Counted from the stretch's first letter, positions 43,150 through 53,308 are shown. The stretch is 64,000 nucleotides of DNA from Conservatibacter flavescens (GCF_002795425.1 NZ_PHHA01000003.1:186001-250000); one strand, 5' to 3'. Translations and numbers: made by a program. The notes: a model not told the origin generated them from the letters alone.

Positions 43150-44742
43150 ATGAAATTAACCACAAAACTCTCATTAACGGCCTTAGCCTTATCAGTTACC
43201 AGCCTTGCGCAAGCAGCAGAAACGACGTTTATTAACTGTACAAGTCGTTCTCCATCAGGATTTAGCCCCGCGTTGGTGATGGATGGTATTTCTTATAACG
43301 CAAGTTCACAGCAAATCTATAACCGTTTAGTCGAATTTAAGCGTGGCAGTACAGAGATTGAACCGGGCTTGGCTGAAAACTGGGAGATTAGTGATGATGG
43401 ATTGACTTATACTTTCCATTTGCGTAAAGGGGTAAAATTCCATTCAAATAAAGAATTTACACCAAGCCGTGAGTTTAATGCTGATGATGTTGTCTTTTCA
43501 TTTCAGCGCCAATTAGATAAAAATCACCCTTATCATAAAGTATCAAATGGTACTTACCCGTATTTTAATGCGATGAAATTTCCATCTTTGTTGAAATCGG
43601 TGGAAAAAGTGGACGACCATACAGTGAAAATTACGTTGAATCAACAAGATGCGACGTTTTTAGCCAGTTTAGGAATGGATTTTATTTCCATTTATTCTGC
43701 TGAATATGCAGATAAAATGCTCGCAGCAGGTAAGCCAGAAACGATTGATTCTCAGCCGATTGGCACAGGCCCATTTGTGTTTGCGGGTTATCAAGTTGAT
43801 CAGGCAATTCGTTACTTAGCGAATAAAGATTATTGGAAAGGTAAAGCGCCGATTGATCGTTTAATTTTTAGTATTACGCCAGATGCCTCAGCTCGTTATG
43901 CCAAATTGCAAACCGGAGCATGTGATATGATGGATTTTCCGAATGCCTCTGATTTAGCTGCAATGAAAGAGGATAAAAAAATTCAATTAATGTCACAAGA
44001 AGGGCTCAATGTGGCTTATGTGGCGCTCAATGTTGAGAAAAAACCATTAGATAATGTGAAAGTGCGCCAAGCATTAAATTATGCTACTGACAAACAAACT
44101 ATTATTCAAGCCGTGTATCAGGGGGCAGGTATCCCTGCTAAAAACCCATTACCACCAACTATTTGGGGGTATAATGATAAAATCGAAGATTATCCGTTTG
44201 ATTTAGAAAAAGCGAAACAGCTACTAACCGAAGCGGGCTATCCTGATGGGTTTGAAATCGAATTATGGGTTCAGCCAGTGGTACGTAATTCTAACCCAAA
44301 TCCACGTCGTATGAGTGAAATCTTGCAAGCTGATTGGGCGAAAATTGGTGTAAAAGCTAAATTAGTGACCTATGAGTGGGGAGATTATATTAAACGTACG
44401 AAAGCAGGTGAGTTGGGAGCTGGGACTTATGGTTGGTCAGGAGATAATGGTGATCCGGATAATTTCTTGTCGCCATTATTAGGTTGTAGCAACATTGGTA
44501 ATAGCAACTATGCTCGTTGGTGTAATCAGGATTATCAAGGGTTATTAGATAAAGCTATTGGTTTAAGCGATAAAAACGAGCGGGCAAAATTATATGAACA
44601 AGCACAAGTGATTGTGAAAGAACAAGCACCTTGGGTGACTATTGCTCACTCTGTGACTTATACGCCATTAAGTCTTCGTGTGCGTGATTATAAACAAAGT
44701 CCATTTGGTTATAGCTCGTTCTATGGTGTGCGCGTAGAATAA
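43150..44742 (+). CDS. Periplasmic dipeptide/haem-binding protein (DppA/HbpA family)
   Basis: This 530-residue substrate-binding protein of the SBP_bac_5 family has a signal peptide of about 22 residues ending AQA-A and no lipobox. Motifs include LVEFKRGSTEIEPGLAENW, DGLTYTFHLRKGVKFHS and QPIGTGPFVF, all typical of DppA/OppA proteins. Homologues in Haemophilus (HbpA, a lipoprotein) bind haem and glutathione as well as peptides. The missing lipobox favours a DppA-like name. No permease or ATPase genes adjoin it, as in H. influenzae where the transporter genes are elsewhere. AAGGAAAGG supplies a ribosome site and a terminator follows. Confidence 0.88.
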   Translation: MKLTTKLSLTALALSVTSLAQAAETTFINCTSRSPSGFSPALVMDGISYNASSQQIYNRLVEFKRGSTEIEPGLAENWEISDDGLTYTFHLRKGVKFHSNKEFTPSREFNADDVVFSFQRQLDKNHPYHKVSNGTYPYFNAMKFPSLLKSVEKVDDHTVKITLNQQDATFLASLGMDFISIYSAEYADKMLAAGKPETIDSQPIGTGPFVFAGYQVDQAIRYLANKDYWKGKAPIDRLIFSITPDASARYAKLQTGACDMMDFPNASDLAAMKEDKKIQLMSQEGLNVAYVALNVEKKPLDNVKVRQALNYATDKQTIIQAVYQGAGIPAKNPLPPTIWGYNDKIEDYPFDLEKAKQLLTEAGYPDGFEIELWVQPVVRNSNPNPRRMSEILQADWAKIGVKAKLVTYEWGDYIKRTKAGELGAGTYGWSGDNGDPDNFLSPLLGCSNIGNSNYARWCNQDYQGLLDKAIGLSDKNERAKLYEQAQVIVKEQAPWVTIAHSVTYTPLSLRVRDYKQSPFGYSSFYGVRVE

Positions 44743-44753
44743 TCTAAAAACTT

Positions 44754-44778
44754 GGGCGGTAATTGACCGCCCTTTTTA
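44754..44778 (+). terminator. Terminator after the DppA-like gene
   Basis: GGGCGGT, loop AATTG, ACCGCCC followed by TTTTTATTT. Strong rho-independent form. Confidence 0.92.
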
Positions 44779-45013
44779 TTTGGTCGGTCAGATCGTATCC
44801 TCAACTATTCTTCTGTAAAATTCATTATACATCGCGGACTATAATAGGAAAGCATATCGCTAATGAGAGAAAATGAACGATCCGCGTTTGTTTTCTTTGT
44901 CTCAAAAAATGAATTTATTTGATTATATATTGTCTAAATTGCGATAACAGTTGTATTTATGCGAAAATCATACATGATCATATATTTCATTATTGCGTGT
45001 AAAAGGAGTCTAA

Positions 45014-45640
45014 ATGAAATTAATTAAGGTATTGATATTAGGTTTATTGAGTTATTTGCCAACGGCTTGGGCGGCCAGTGAGAATTTTAATATAAAATAT
45101 AGTTCAAATTATTTGATGCCAGCTTATGTGCATTTTAAAAGCGCAGATAGTCAATATACGATAACGGCTAATATAAATGTACCATTGTATAAAATTCAAT
45201 TTACAACTCAAGGCTATCAACGTAATAACCAATTTAATATGTTGAGTTATCGGGATAGTCGTAATGGCAAAGATTATGCGACAGCGCGTATTGATATGAA
45301 CACCATTCAATATGGTAAAGTAAAAGAGCAAAAAACAGAGACTTTTACTTTGCCAACATTTGATTTATTTAGTGTAGCATTTCAGTTAAGTTATTATGAT
45401 AAGCTGCCGGCGAATTTTCAAATTACAAACGGCAAAAAACTGTATCCTATGAAAAATGTCCGTTTGCAGACAAGTCGTAAAACATTATCAAATGGTATCG
45501 AAGAGATTACATATAAATTTTCTACCGGCGATAAGGATATGATGGTCAAAAAACATAAGGGAGAGAAATTCCCACGTTTTATTTCTTATAGCCGTGATGG
45601 TGATGATTATGAACTGACATTTAGTGAGTTTGTAAAATAG
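45014..45640 (+). CDS. Periplasmic protein of unknown function (DUF3108-like)
   Basis: This 208-residue protein has a signal peptide of about 20 residues ending AWA-A. The mature part is rich in beta strands and tyrosine, with YKIQFTTQGYQRNNQFNM, YATARIDM and ITNGKKLYPM. It resembles DUF3108 envelope proteins, but I cannot state a function. It has its own AAGGAG ribosome site, lies alone between two terminators, and is therefore probably a single-gene transcript. Confidence 0.6.
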   Translation: MKLIKVLILGLLSYLPTAWAASENFNIKYSSNYLMPAYVHFKSADSQYTITANINVPLYKIQFTTQGYQRNNQFNMLSYRDSRNGKDYATARIDMNTIQYGKVKEQKTETFTLPTFDLFSVAFQLSYYDKLPANFQITNGKKLYPMKNVRLQTSRKTLSNGIEEITYKFSTGDKDMMVKKHKGEKFPRFISYSRDGDDYELTFSEFVK

Positions 45641-45652
45641 TAAAAACAGAAC

Positions 45653-45678
45653 AGGCGAACTTCAACGTTCGCCTTTTT
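45653..45678 (+). terminator. Terminator between converging genes
   Basis: AGGCGAAC, loop TTCAAC, GTTCGCCT followed by TTTTC. It ends the DUF3108-like gene and, with the A-run on the left, could also end the peroxiredoxin gene on the minus strand. Confidence 0.9.
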
Positions 45679-45687
45679 CAGTTCACA

Positions 45688-46419
45688 TTATTTCGCAAAG
45701 TGAGCTTCTAGTTCTTCGCTGCCACCAATGTATTGGCCGCCAATAAAGACTTGTGGTACAGAGGTTTTACCAGTAATTGCACGCACAGAGATAGTGCTTG
45801 CATCTCGGCCTAATACGATTTCTTCAAAAGTATAGCCTTTTACTTTTAATAAACCTTTTGCTTTTGCACAGAATGGGCAACCAGGTTTAGTAAAGATCGA
45901 TACTGACGGTTTTGCTGTCCAATCAGGTTTTAGGTATTTGATCATCGTATCGGCATCAGAGACTTTGAACGGATCGCCTGGTTCATTTGGTTCAATGAAC
46001 ATTTTTTCTACCACACCGTTTTTCACAAGCATAGAATAGCGCCATGAACGTTTGCCGAAGCCTAAATCTTCTTTACCGACTAACATTCCCATGCCTTCGG
46101 TAAATTCACCATTACCGTCAGGAATCACGGTGATATTTTCAGATTCTTGATCTGCTTTCCAAGCATTCATTACGAAGGTGTCGTTAACGGACATACAAAT
46201 AATATCATCTACCCCTAACGCTTTGAATTCACAAGCAAGTTCGTTATAACGCGGTAAATGAGTTGATGAACAAGTTGGTGTAAATGCACCTGGTAATGAA
46301 AATACGATAACGGTTTTGTTATCAAATAATTCTGCACTGGTTACATCTACCCATGCATCACCCTGACGGGTATGGAATGTAACTTGAGGAACTTTTTTTC
46401 CTTCCATTGTTGCTGACAT
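45688..46419 (-). CDS. Hybrid peroxiredoxin-glutaredoxin
   Basis: This 243-residue fusion protein has a Prx5-type peroxiredoxin (residues about 1-165, peroxidatic Cys in [19 protein letters not shown]) followed by a glutaredoxin domain (about 170-243, dithiol site [10 protein letters not shown]). It reduces hydrogen peroxide and organic peroxides with glutathione. The hybrid is known from Haemophilus (PGdx). I start at the ATG at 46419 ([20 protein letters not shown]) as in Haemophilus; an upstream start adds 11 residues. It diverges from oxyR, and a candidate OxyR site lies between them. Confidence 0.95.
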   Translation of the reverse strand: MSATMEGKKVPQVTFHTRQGDAWVDVTSAELFDNKTVIVFSLPGAFTPTCSSTHLPRYNELACEFKALGVDDIICMSVNDTFVMNAWKADQESENITVIPDGNGEFTEGMGMLVGKEDLGFGKRSWRYSMLVKNGVVEKMFIEPNEPGDPFKVSDADTMIKYLKPDWTAKPSVSIFTKPGCPFCAKAKGLLKVKGYTFEEIVLGRDASTISVRAITGKTSVPQVFIGGQYIGGSEELEAHFAK

Positions 46420-46487
46420 TGTATAATCTCCAATAGTAGTTAAAATGAACATTAATTTATGTGCTGTATTATAGGAAAAGATGTGAT

Positions 46488-46524
46488 ATAGTTACAATCA
46501 ATTAATTCTATTCTTTTAATCGCT
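46488..46524. promoter_or_regulatory. Candidate OxyR binding site
   Basis: ATAGTTACAATCAAT fits the OxyR half-site ATAGnTnnnAnCTAT at all but one position. Seven bases further, ATTCTTTTAATCGCT is a poorer second half-site. It lies between the divergent peroxiredoxin and oxyR genes, where OxyR is expected to activate the peroxidase and repress itself. Confidence 0.6.
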
Positions 46525-46546
46525 TATTTCTATAGTGAGGTCAAAA

Positions 46547-47449
46547 ATGAATATTCGGGATCTAGAATATTTAGTTGCCTTAGCAGAACACAAACATTTT
46601 CGTCGTGCCGCTGATGCTTGCCATGTTAGCCAACCTACTTTAAGTGGACAAATTCGTAAGCTTGAAGATGAACTGGGTATTATTTTACTAGAAAGAACTA
46701 GTCGAAAGGTGTTGTTTACTCAATCAGGTCTAGTCTTGGTGGATCAAGCAAGAACCATTCTACGTGAAGTGAAAATTCTGCGTGAAATGGCAAGTAATCA
46801 AGGCAAAGATATGACAGGGCCATTGCATATTGGCGTTATTCCAACGGTAGGGCCTTATTTGTTACCTTATATTGTGCCTACATTGAAAAAAGAGTTTCCG
46901 GATTTGGAACTTTATTTGTATGAAGCACAAACTCAACAATTATTAGATCAACTGGAAACAGGGCAACTAGATTGTGCGATTTTAGCTTTAGTCCCTGAAA
47001 CAGAACCGTTTATTGAAGTGCCTATTTTTACTGAAAAAATGTTACTTGCTGTGCCGGATAATCACCCTTGGGCACATGAAAAGGAAATTGCGATTGAGCG
47101 GTTAAGTGGTTTAGAAATGCTGATGTTAGATGATGGCCACTGCTTGCGTGAACAGGCCTTAGGTTATTGTTTTGCTGCAGGAGCCAAAGAAAATGCCCAT
47201 TTTCAAGCAACCAGTTTAGAAACGTTGCGTAATATGGTGGCCGCAGATGGCGGGGTGACTTTAATGCCTGAATTAGCGGTATTAAATGAAGGAGATCGAA
47301 AAGGGGTCAAATACATTCCTTGTCAAGCGCCAGAGCCTGCACGCACGATTGCACTTGTATATCGTCCGGGCTCTCCACTGCGTAATCGTTATGAAAAAGT
47401 CGCGGTAGCAGTGAGTGAAGCAGTTAAACCCATTTTAGCAACAAAATAA
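46547..47449 (+). CDS. oxyR: Hydrogen-peroxide-sensing regulator OxyR
   Basis: This 300-residue LysR-family regulator starts MNIRDLEYLVALAEHKHFRR; an in-frame GTG 12 bases upstream is less likely. The winged-helix DNA-binding domain (about 1-60) contains ADACHVSQPTLSGQIRKLED. In the sensor domain the redox cysteines fall exactly at Cys199 and Cys208 (DGHCLREQALGYC), as in E. coli OxyR. It controls antioxidant genes, probably including the divergent peroxiredoxin. fabR begins 10 bases after its stop. Confidence 0.97.
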   Translation: MNIRDLEYLVALAEHKHFRRAADACHVSQPTLSGQIRKLEDELGIILLERTSRKVLFTQSGLVLVDQARTILREVKILREMASNQGKDMTGPLHIGVIPTVGPYLLPYIVPTLKKEFPDLELYLYEAQTQQLLDQLETGQLDCAILALVPETEPFIEVPIFTEKMLLAVPDNHPWAHEKEIAIERLSGLEMLMLDDGHCLREQALGYCFAAGAKENAHFQATSLETLRNMVAADGGVTLMPELAVLNEGDRKGVKYIPCQAPEPARTIALVYRPGSPLRNRYEKVAVAVSEAVKPILATK

Positions 47450-47459
47450 CAGGTGAGTT

Positions 47460-48053
47460 ATGGCGGGTGTGAGAGCAATTCAAAAAGAGAAAACTCGTAG
47501 AGCGTTAATTGATGCTGCGTTTAATCAATTAAGTGCGGAAAAAAGTTTTTCTAATTTAAGTTTGCGTGAGGTAGCAAGAGAAGCCGGTATTGCACCAACC
47601 TCATTTTATCGTCATTTTCGCGATATGGATGAGTTAGGGTTGACGATGGTTGACGAGGCGGGGTTGATTCTTCGTCAGTTGATGCGCCAAGCGCGTAAAC
47701 GTTTAGAAAGCGGTGGCAGTGTTATTGTGATTTCAGTCGAAACTTTTTTTGAATTTATCCACAATAGCCCGAATGTTTTTCGTTTGTTATTACGTGAAAG
47801 TTCGGGGTCATCACAAGCATTTCGTACCGCCGCTGCACGAGAAATTAAACATTTTGTTGATGAATTAGCTGAATATATTATGCATCGTAATACGATTTCA
47901 CCTGAGTTGGCTTATGTGCAATCTGAAGGCATGGTGACTATTGTGTTTACGGCTGGGGCAAATGCGCTCGATATGAATAGTAAAGAACGTGCCCAGTTAA
48001 AAGAACGCGTTATTTTGCAGCTACGAATGTTAGCCAAAGGGGCAGCGCATTAG
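47460..48053 (+). CDS. fabR: Fatty acid biosynthesis repressor FabR
   Basis: This 197-residue TetR-family repressor controls unsaturated fatty acid synthesis genes. The DNA-binding part (about 8-60) reads [39 protein letters not shown]. The family-specific region [20 protein letters not shown] and [10 protein letters not shown] fits FabR (YijC). Length is close to E. coli FabR (about 215). It is probably co-transcribed with oxyR, the same order as in E. coli. A hairpin overlaps its stop codon. Confidence 0.92.
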   Translation: MAGVRAIQKEKTRRALIDAAFNQLSAEKSFSNLSLREVAREAGIAPTSFYRHFRDMDELGLTMVDEAGLILRQLMRQARKRLESGGSVIVISVETFFEFIHNSPNVFRLLLRESSGSSQAFRTAAAREIKHFVDELAEYIMHRNTISPELAYVQSEGMVTIVFTAGANALDMNSKERAQLKERVILQLRMLAKGAAH

Positions 48054-48077
48054 AAGATAAAATGCGCTGCACTTTTA
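48042..48077 (+). terminator. Terminator overlapping the fabR stop codon
   Basis: GCAGCGCATT, a 9-base loop and AATGCGCTGC form a perfect 10-base stem followed by ACTTTTATG. The left arm encodes the last FabR residues. Confidence 0.75.
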
Positions 48078-49796
48078 TGTGTGATCCTGATTTGTCGGCG
48101 TAAATGAAGGAAGCGTAATTTTTACTTGTGTTCCTCCTGTGGGCTGTGCTTGGATACTTAAATGCGCATTAAGTTGTTTTGCACGCTCATGCATAATATT
48201 CAATCCATAATGACCACTAGGTTCTTCTAAACTAGGGATCCCAATTCCATTATCTTGCACGATAAGCTCATTTTCGCCATCCTCATTGGTGTGAGCAATG
48301 ACTTCAATTAATGACGCTTGCGAATGTTTTATGGCATTTAAAATCGCCTCGCGCACGATTTGTAAAGCATGCACTTGCTGTTGGGCATTAAATGTTTGTG
48401 ATGGCAGTGAGCAAGCCAAAGTGATTTTTATTTCAGTTTGGTTTTGTAAATTTTCAATCACCTGCTCTAATGCAAGCTGTAAATTGGCTTCTTGTATGGT
48501 GAGGCGAAATGTTGCGAGTAATTCTCGCAGTTGGATATAACCATCGCTTAATGCCTGTTCAAATTCTGTAATAATTTCTAAGCTTTTTTCTTGGGCGCTT
48601 GTGTTATTTTTGCGAATAGTATGTTTTAGTCGAGTGAGTTGAATTTGCAAAAATGATAACACTTGAGCTAATGAGTCATGCAATTCTCGTGCGATAATTG
48701 CGCGTTCTTCCATTAACAGAAGTTGCTGTTGTTGGCGCTGAGTATGGCTAAAGTATAGTGCGCGGCCTAACATTTGTGCAATATTTTGCATGGTACGGTA
48801 ATCAGGGCAAGGCAAACCCGCTTGCCAGCGTAATTCTCCGAGTACCTGTCCTTCAACATCAATAGGATTAGTTTGCCAATTCAAGGCTTCAACGGTTTTA
48901 CCTAAGTGAATATTCCATTGCTCATTTTGATAAATATGTACTTCAAGACTGCGTAAATGCTCATTAAGTAGTACATGATTGAGCACTTGTTGTAAGCGCG
49001 TGCGATCCAGCTCATTGCCACTGAGTTGTTGTGAGCAGTAATATAACATCGATAAAGAGCGGTTCACTTGGCTTAATTTTTTTGTTTTTTCGTCCACTTG
49101 TTTTTCGAGGGCGCTGTAGAGTTTTTGTAGATCACTGGCCATCTGAGTGAAGACTAATGCCAACATACCCAGTTCATCGTTTTTATTAGTATCTAAAGAA
49201 ATGTGATTAAACATACGCATTTGCACCTGTGAACTCGCCCGTGCGAGGCGGTGTAACGGTTTAACGACTTGTTTATGGGTATACCAAATCACATAAGACA
49301 CCATTGCAACGATCAATAACATTGAGACACTAATAACAGTGGTTGCAAGCGTTAACTTTTTCTCGGCAAATTGTTGCAAAACGTAGACAAATTTGTCGAG
49401 CTGTGCCACATATTGTTCAATATTTTGTTGATAAGCCTCAATATCACCATGGCGTATATAATTTTCAAGGGTTTGCCAGCGCTGGATAACACTTTGGTAT
49501 TCTGTTTTGACTGTATTCGGGACAAGTAGGCTATTGTTCAACTCCGTCAAAGCATGAGTATGTAAGGTGGTTTGGTATTGTTGTAGATAACGTTCGACAT
49601 TATCAGGATGATTTTGTATTTCATAGATTAAGCGATAACTTTGCATACGCAAAGAACCGGATACATTGATAGATTCGGCGTCGGAACGATTACTGGTCAT
49701 AATCACAAAACTGAGGGTAGTGATAAGCCCTGCAAAGACGATGATGATAAGTAAATAATGTGCAATACGAGTGGAAACAGAACGCTTGATACGCAC
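48075..49796 (-). CDS. narQ: Nitrate/nitrite sensor histidine kinase (NarQ/NarX family)
   Basis: This 573-residue inner-membrane kinase senses nitrate and nitrite and would phosphorylate NarP (52632). It has an N-terminal helix (about 12-34), a periplasmic domain whose P-box is INVSGSLRMQSYRLIYEI (about 42-59), a second helix near 150-172, a HAMP domain, a Cys-containing linker, the phospho-acceptor His in ARELHDSLAQVLSFLQIQLT (about 368-387) and a C-terminal ATPase with NAIKHSQA and DNGIGI. Because NarP is the only nearby partner, NarQ is the likelier name. It is separated from cyaA by a divergent gap. Confidence 0.9.
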   Translation of the reverse strand: MRIKRSVSTRIAHYLLIIIVFAGLITTLSFVIMTSNRSDAESINVSGSLRMQSYRLIYEIQNHPDNVERYLQQYQTTLHTHALTELNNSLLVPNTVKTEYQSVIQRWQTLENYIRHGDIEAYQQNIEQYVAQLDKFVYVLQQFAEKKLTLATTVISVSMLLIVAMVSYVIWYTHKQVVKPLHRLARASSQVQMRMFNHISLDTNKNDELGMLALVFTQMASDLQKLYSALEKQVDEKTKKLSQVNRSLSMLYYCSQQLSGNELDRTRLQQVLNHVLLNEHLRSLEVHIYQNEQWNIHLGKTVEALNWQTNPIDVEGQVLGELRWQAGLPCPDYRTMQNIAQMLGRALYFSHTQRQQQQLLLMEERAIIARELHDSLAQVLSFLQIQLTRLKHTIRKNNTSAQEKSLEIITEFEQALSDGYIQLRELLATFRLTIQEANLQLALEQVIENLQNQTEIKITLACSLPSQTFNAQQQVHALQIVREAILNAIKHSQASLIEVIAHTNEDGENELIVQDNGIGIPSLEEPSGHYGLNIMHERAKQLNAHLSIQAQPTGGTQVKITLPSFTPTNQDHT

Positions 49797-50007
49797 TACA
49801 AATCCTCACTTAAAACATTATGAGTAAATAATAAAGACAGTGTATCACAGAGTGAAATGAACGGGGGGATTTTCAATATGCGTTTAACGGGTATGTTCCC
49901 TCACAGCTCTGAAGTGCGGTGTAAAAATGCCACTTTTCTTTACATAGTGATAGGAACATGTTACAGTCCACAGGCTATGGAAATCACAATAACATTAGGA
50001 TTGACTC

Positions 50008-52515
50008 TTGCATTATGATCTTGAGTTAGCAAAAAAACGTATTGAACGATTAGATAAGGCGAGAATAGCTAGAGCCTTAGAGGGTGCGACGACAGAGTTT
50101 CAGCACGTTTTTCAGCTTCTACCATTATTGTTACACCTCAATCATTCTGGTTTGCCAGGTTTTTTGCCTGATGCTGCAGAAGGGATTGCCGATTTCGTCT
50201 TGTCTGATTATCAACGAAAATATTTAATGATGAACTTGCCCACAGAGCAAGCGAATACCTTAATTCAAAAAATTACGCAAAAACAAACCGCGCTTTTGCC
50301 TGTGATTGAAGGTGTGTATGTGATGGGGAGTATTTCCTCTGTTGCTCAAACGACCGAGTCTGATTTAGATATTTGGGTTTGCCACCGAAGCCAGTTATCT
50401 TCCAATGAACGCGACAAACTTTTGCAAAAGGCGATAGCTTTGCAAAATTGGGCGCGGAATTTCAAAGTAGAAATGAATCTTTTTTTCATGGATCAACAAC
50501 GTTTCCGCTCTTTTCAACATGTGGATTCTTTGAGTACGGAAAATAGTGGTTCAGCACAACATATTTTATTGCTTGATGAGTTTTATCGTTCGACCATTAG
50601 ACTGGCAGGTAAGCCTTTGTTATGGCTACATCTAGCGGTAAAAGACGAACAATATTATGACAAAGAAGTACAGCGCTTAGTACAGGAACAGCAATTAGAT
50701 TTAAATCAGTGGGTGGATTTTGGTGGTTTAGGTGCGTTATCGGCAAATGAATATTTTGGGGCAACATTATGGCAGTTATTCAAGGGCATTGATTCGCCTT
50801 ACAAAGCAGTAATAAAAATTTTGTTATTAGAGGCCTACTCATGGGAATATCCCCAAACAAATTTAGTTGCTTTAGATTTTAAACAGCGTTTTTTGCATGG
50901 GGAGAATGGTCATTTTGAACAGTTCGATCCCTATATGGCCATGTTAGATAGAGTAACCGAATATTTGACGCGAATTGAGGATTTTTCGAGGCTAGATTTT
51001 GTTCGCCGCTGTTTTTATGCAAAAGCCCATGATAGTAAAAATGAACATATTGCCAATTGGCGTAACCAACAGTTAGCACAGTTAGTGGAAAACTGGCAAT
51101 GGCCTCCGGCATTAATCGAAGAGCTTAATCAGCGCGGGCAATGGAAAATTAAACGCGTCAAGCAAACTTATAATCGTTTGGTGCAAGTGTTAATGCTAAG
51201 TTATCGTAACTTGGTTAATTTTGCTCGCAAACACAAAGTGGATGCCAGTATTATGCCGCAAGATATTACGGTATTAACACGAAAACTGTATACGGCTTTT
51301 GAAGAGCTACCTAATAAAATCACCCTACTTAATCCGCAGATTTCTAATGATTTATCAGAAAACCATTTGACCTTTATTGAAGTCAATGACAGTCGACATT
51401 TAAAAGCCGGTTGGTATCTCGTTAATCAAGCACCTTATATTAATGAGCTTTCTCAAATGCGCTATGTGGAGTTTAATCCTCATTTACATAAATTAGTCGC
51501 TTGGGCATATTTTAATGGGCTATTAACAGCGAATACGGAATTGCATATTTCCAGTCGACGGGTGAGTTTAGAGACCCTGCGTGAATTTGTGGCGGATTTA
51601 CGCTTGTCGCTGCCAGCAACCATGCCACCCGCGACAGATGCGGATTTGCAGCGTAATTGTAAAATTCGTGATTTGATGGTGGTGGTGAATTTAAATACTG
51701 ATCCAACTCAACATTTGTCTAATGACAGTTTAAAACAACAGATTCAGCAGTCTGACTTGTTTAGCTTTGGTGCAGAGGAAAAAAGTTTGGTTGGAAGTGT
51801 TGCACTGATTTACCGCAATATGTGGAATGAAATCAGAACCTTACATTTTGAAGGGGCGAATGCAATTTTAACAGCCTTAAAAACCTTAAGTTATAAAATT
51901 CATAAGGGGGCAACGGCGCCGACAATCCATGTTTTTTGTTATAGTCAGTATTATCGTCAGGCGCTACGCAACGTGTTGTCCGTTTTAATTCATAAATGTG
52001 TTAATGTTCAAACAGGTTACGCAATTAATCAGCAACCGATTAATATGTTGCGCGTAGCCGGTAAAACCTGGCAATTCTTTTTTGAAGAGAAAGGGATTAA
52101 CTTGCAAGAAATTAAAGGTGTGCCTGTTCTTGGAGATACGCCGTTTGGACAGACATTGCAACAGAAAATTACTCCACCTGAGGTTAAAGTCGATCGCACA
52201 TTGAAATACCCGTTTGAAATTGATTTTTTTGCTAGTGAGGGGTTTTTGCAGTTCTTTTTTGAAGATAATCAGGACCAGACTTTTAATGTTTATATTCTTG
52301 ATGAACTCAATCGCATTGAAATTTATCGTAATTGCGAAGGTGAAAAAGAACAGAAAATTCGGGAAATCAATCGTATCTATACGACAGCAAATGGCAATGG
52401 AGAAAATCCTTATTGTATTGTGCAACATGATTTTAACTATCCGCAATTTTATCAATTAATCTCCCAAAATGGCCAAGCGCGCATTGTGCCATTTCATAGT
52501 CGAATCGCGCACTAA
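50008..52515 (+). CDS. cyaA: Class I adenylate cyclase
   Basis: This 835-residue enzyme makes cAMP from ATP, controlled in enteric bacteria by the glucose phosphotransferase system. It has the conserved N-terminal PLLLHLNHSGLPGF region, the catalytic GSISSVAQTTESDLDIWVCH (about 111-130, with the Asp pair) and the downstream KIHKGATAPTIHVFCYSQ and C-terminal regulatory part. The reading frame begins with TTG at 50008, giving HYDLELAKKRIERLDKARI; no ATG in frame comes before residue 72, so a weak TTG start, known in E. coli cyaA, is probable. No strong ribosome site is seen. Its product supplies CRP, which has a site at tna. Confidence 0.95.
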   Translation: MHYDLELAKKRIERLDKARIARALEGATTEFQHVFQLLPLLLHLNHSGLPGFLPDAAEGIADFVLSDYQRKYLMMNLPTEQANTLIQKITQKQTALLPVIEGVYVMGSISSVAQTTESDLDIWVCHRSQLSSNERDKLLQKAIALQNWARNFKVEMNLFFMDQQRFRSFQHVDSLSTENSGSAQHILLLDEFYRSTIRLAGKPLLWLHLAVKDEQYYDKEVQRLVQEQQLDLNQWVDFGGLGALSANEYFGATLWQLFKGIDSPYKAVIKILLLEAYSWEYPQTNLVALDFKQRFLHGENGHFEQFDPYMAMLDRVTEYLTRIEDFSRLDFVRRCFYAKAHDSKNEHIANWRNQQLAQLVENWQWPPALIEELNQRGQWKIKRVKQTYNRLVQVLMLSYRNLVNFARKHKVDASIMPQDITVLTRKLYTAFEELPNKITLLNPQISNDLSENHLTFIEVNDSRHLKAGWYLVNQAPYINELSQMRYVEFNPHLHKLVAWAYFNGLLTANTELHISSRRVSLETLREFVADLRLSLPATMPPATDADLQRNCKIRDLMVVVNLNTDPTQHLSNDSLKQQIQQSDLFSFGAEEKSLVGSVALIYRNMWNEIRTLHFEGANAILTALKTLSYKIHKGATAPTIHVFCYSQYYRQALRNVLSVLIHKCVNVQTGYAINQQPINMLRVAGKTWQFFFEEKGINLQEIKGVPVLGDTPFGQTLQQKITPPEVKVDRTLKYPFEIDFFASEGFLQFFFEDNQDQTFNVYILDELNRIEIYRNCEGEKEQKIREINRIYTTANGNGENPYCIVQHDFNYPQFYQLISQNGQARIVPFHSRIAH

Positions 52516-52631
52516 AACAAGGATTTTTGACAGAAAAATAGCAGATTTTTCTATCTTGCTCTATAATAGCGTTTTATGCTTTTGTATGATGGTAAAAAGC
52601 ATATTGGAGCCATATAAATTCGGTGGGAACT

Positions 52632-53258
52632 ATGCTGGAAAAAATCAAAATCTTAATTATCGATGATCATCCACTTATGCGTCGCGGCATTAAACAATTG
52701 ATTGAACTGGAAGACAGTTTTGAAGTTGTAGGTGATGCAGGCAGTGGCAATGAAGGAATTGCATTAGCGTTGCAAACCAATCCTGATCTCATTATTTTGG
52801 ATCTCAATATGAAAGGCCTGTCCGGTTTAGACACATTAAGAGCTTTGCGTAATGAAGATATTGATGCACGTATTGTGATCTTGACTGTTTCTGATGCTAA
52901 AGCAGATATTTTCGCTTTAGTGGATGCCGGCGCTGATGGGTATTTGTTGAAAGATACTGAGCCGGATATGTTATTGGTGCAATTGAAGCGAATTGCCAGC
53001 GGTGAAGTGATTTTAAGTGACTCTATCAAAAATCTTTTATTAGAGCGTCACCCTTCACATGATCCGATTTATTCACTCACTGATCGTGAAATGGATGTAT
53101 TACAGCTGATCGCTAAGGGACTATCAAATAAACAAATTGCTGGGCAATTATTTATTTCAGAAGAAACCGTGAAAGTACATATTCGTAATTTGTTACGTAA
53201 ATTAAATGTGCATTCTAGAGTGGCTGCTACAGTATTATATTTTCAACATAAGTCTTAA
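52632..53258 (+). CDS. narP: Nitrate/nitrite response regulator NarP
   Basis: This 208-residue regulator of the NarL/FixJ family has a receiver domain with IIDDHPLMRRGIKQL (Asp pair about 9-10), the phospho-acceptor Asp near residue 58 in DLIILDLNMKGLSGLD, and the lysine in YLLKDTEPD. A LuxR-type helix-turn-helix follows, LTDREMDVLQLIAKGLSNKQ and SEETVKVHIRNLLRKL. The ATG at 52632 is chosen over an upstream GTG. With NarQ it would control anaerobic respiration genes. It lies 117 bases after cyaA and has a terminator after it. Confidence 0.94.
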   Translation: MLEKIKILIIDDHPLMRRGIKQLIELEDSFEVVGDAGSGNEGIALALQTNPDLIILDLNMKGLSGLDTLRALRNEDIDARIVILTVSDAKADIFALVDAGADGYLLKDTEPDMLLVQLKRIASGEVILSDSIKNLLLERHPSHDPIYSLTDREMDVLQLIAKGLSNKQIAGQLFISEETVKVHIRNLLRKLNVHSRVAATVLYFQHKS

Positions 53259-53308
53259 TGACGATAATAGTCGCGAGGGCAGTAAGAACGCCCTTGTATG
53301 AGATGTTT

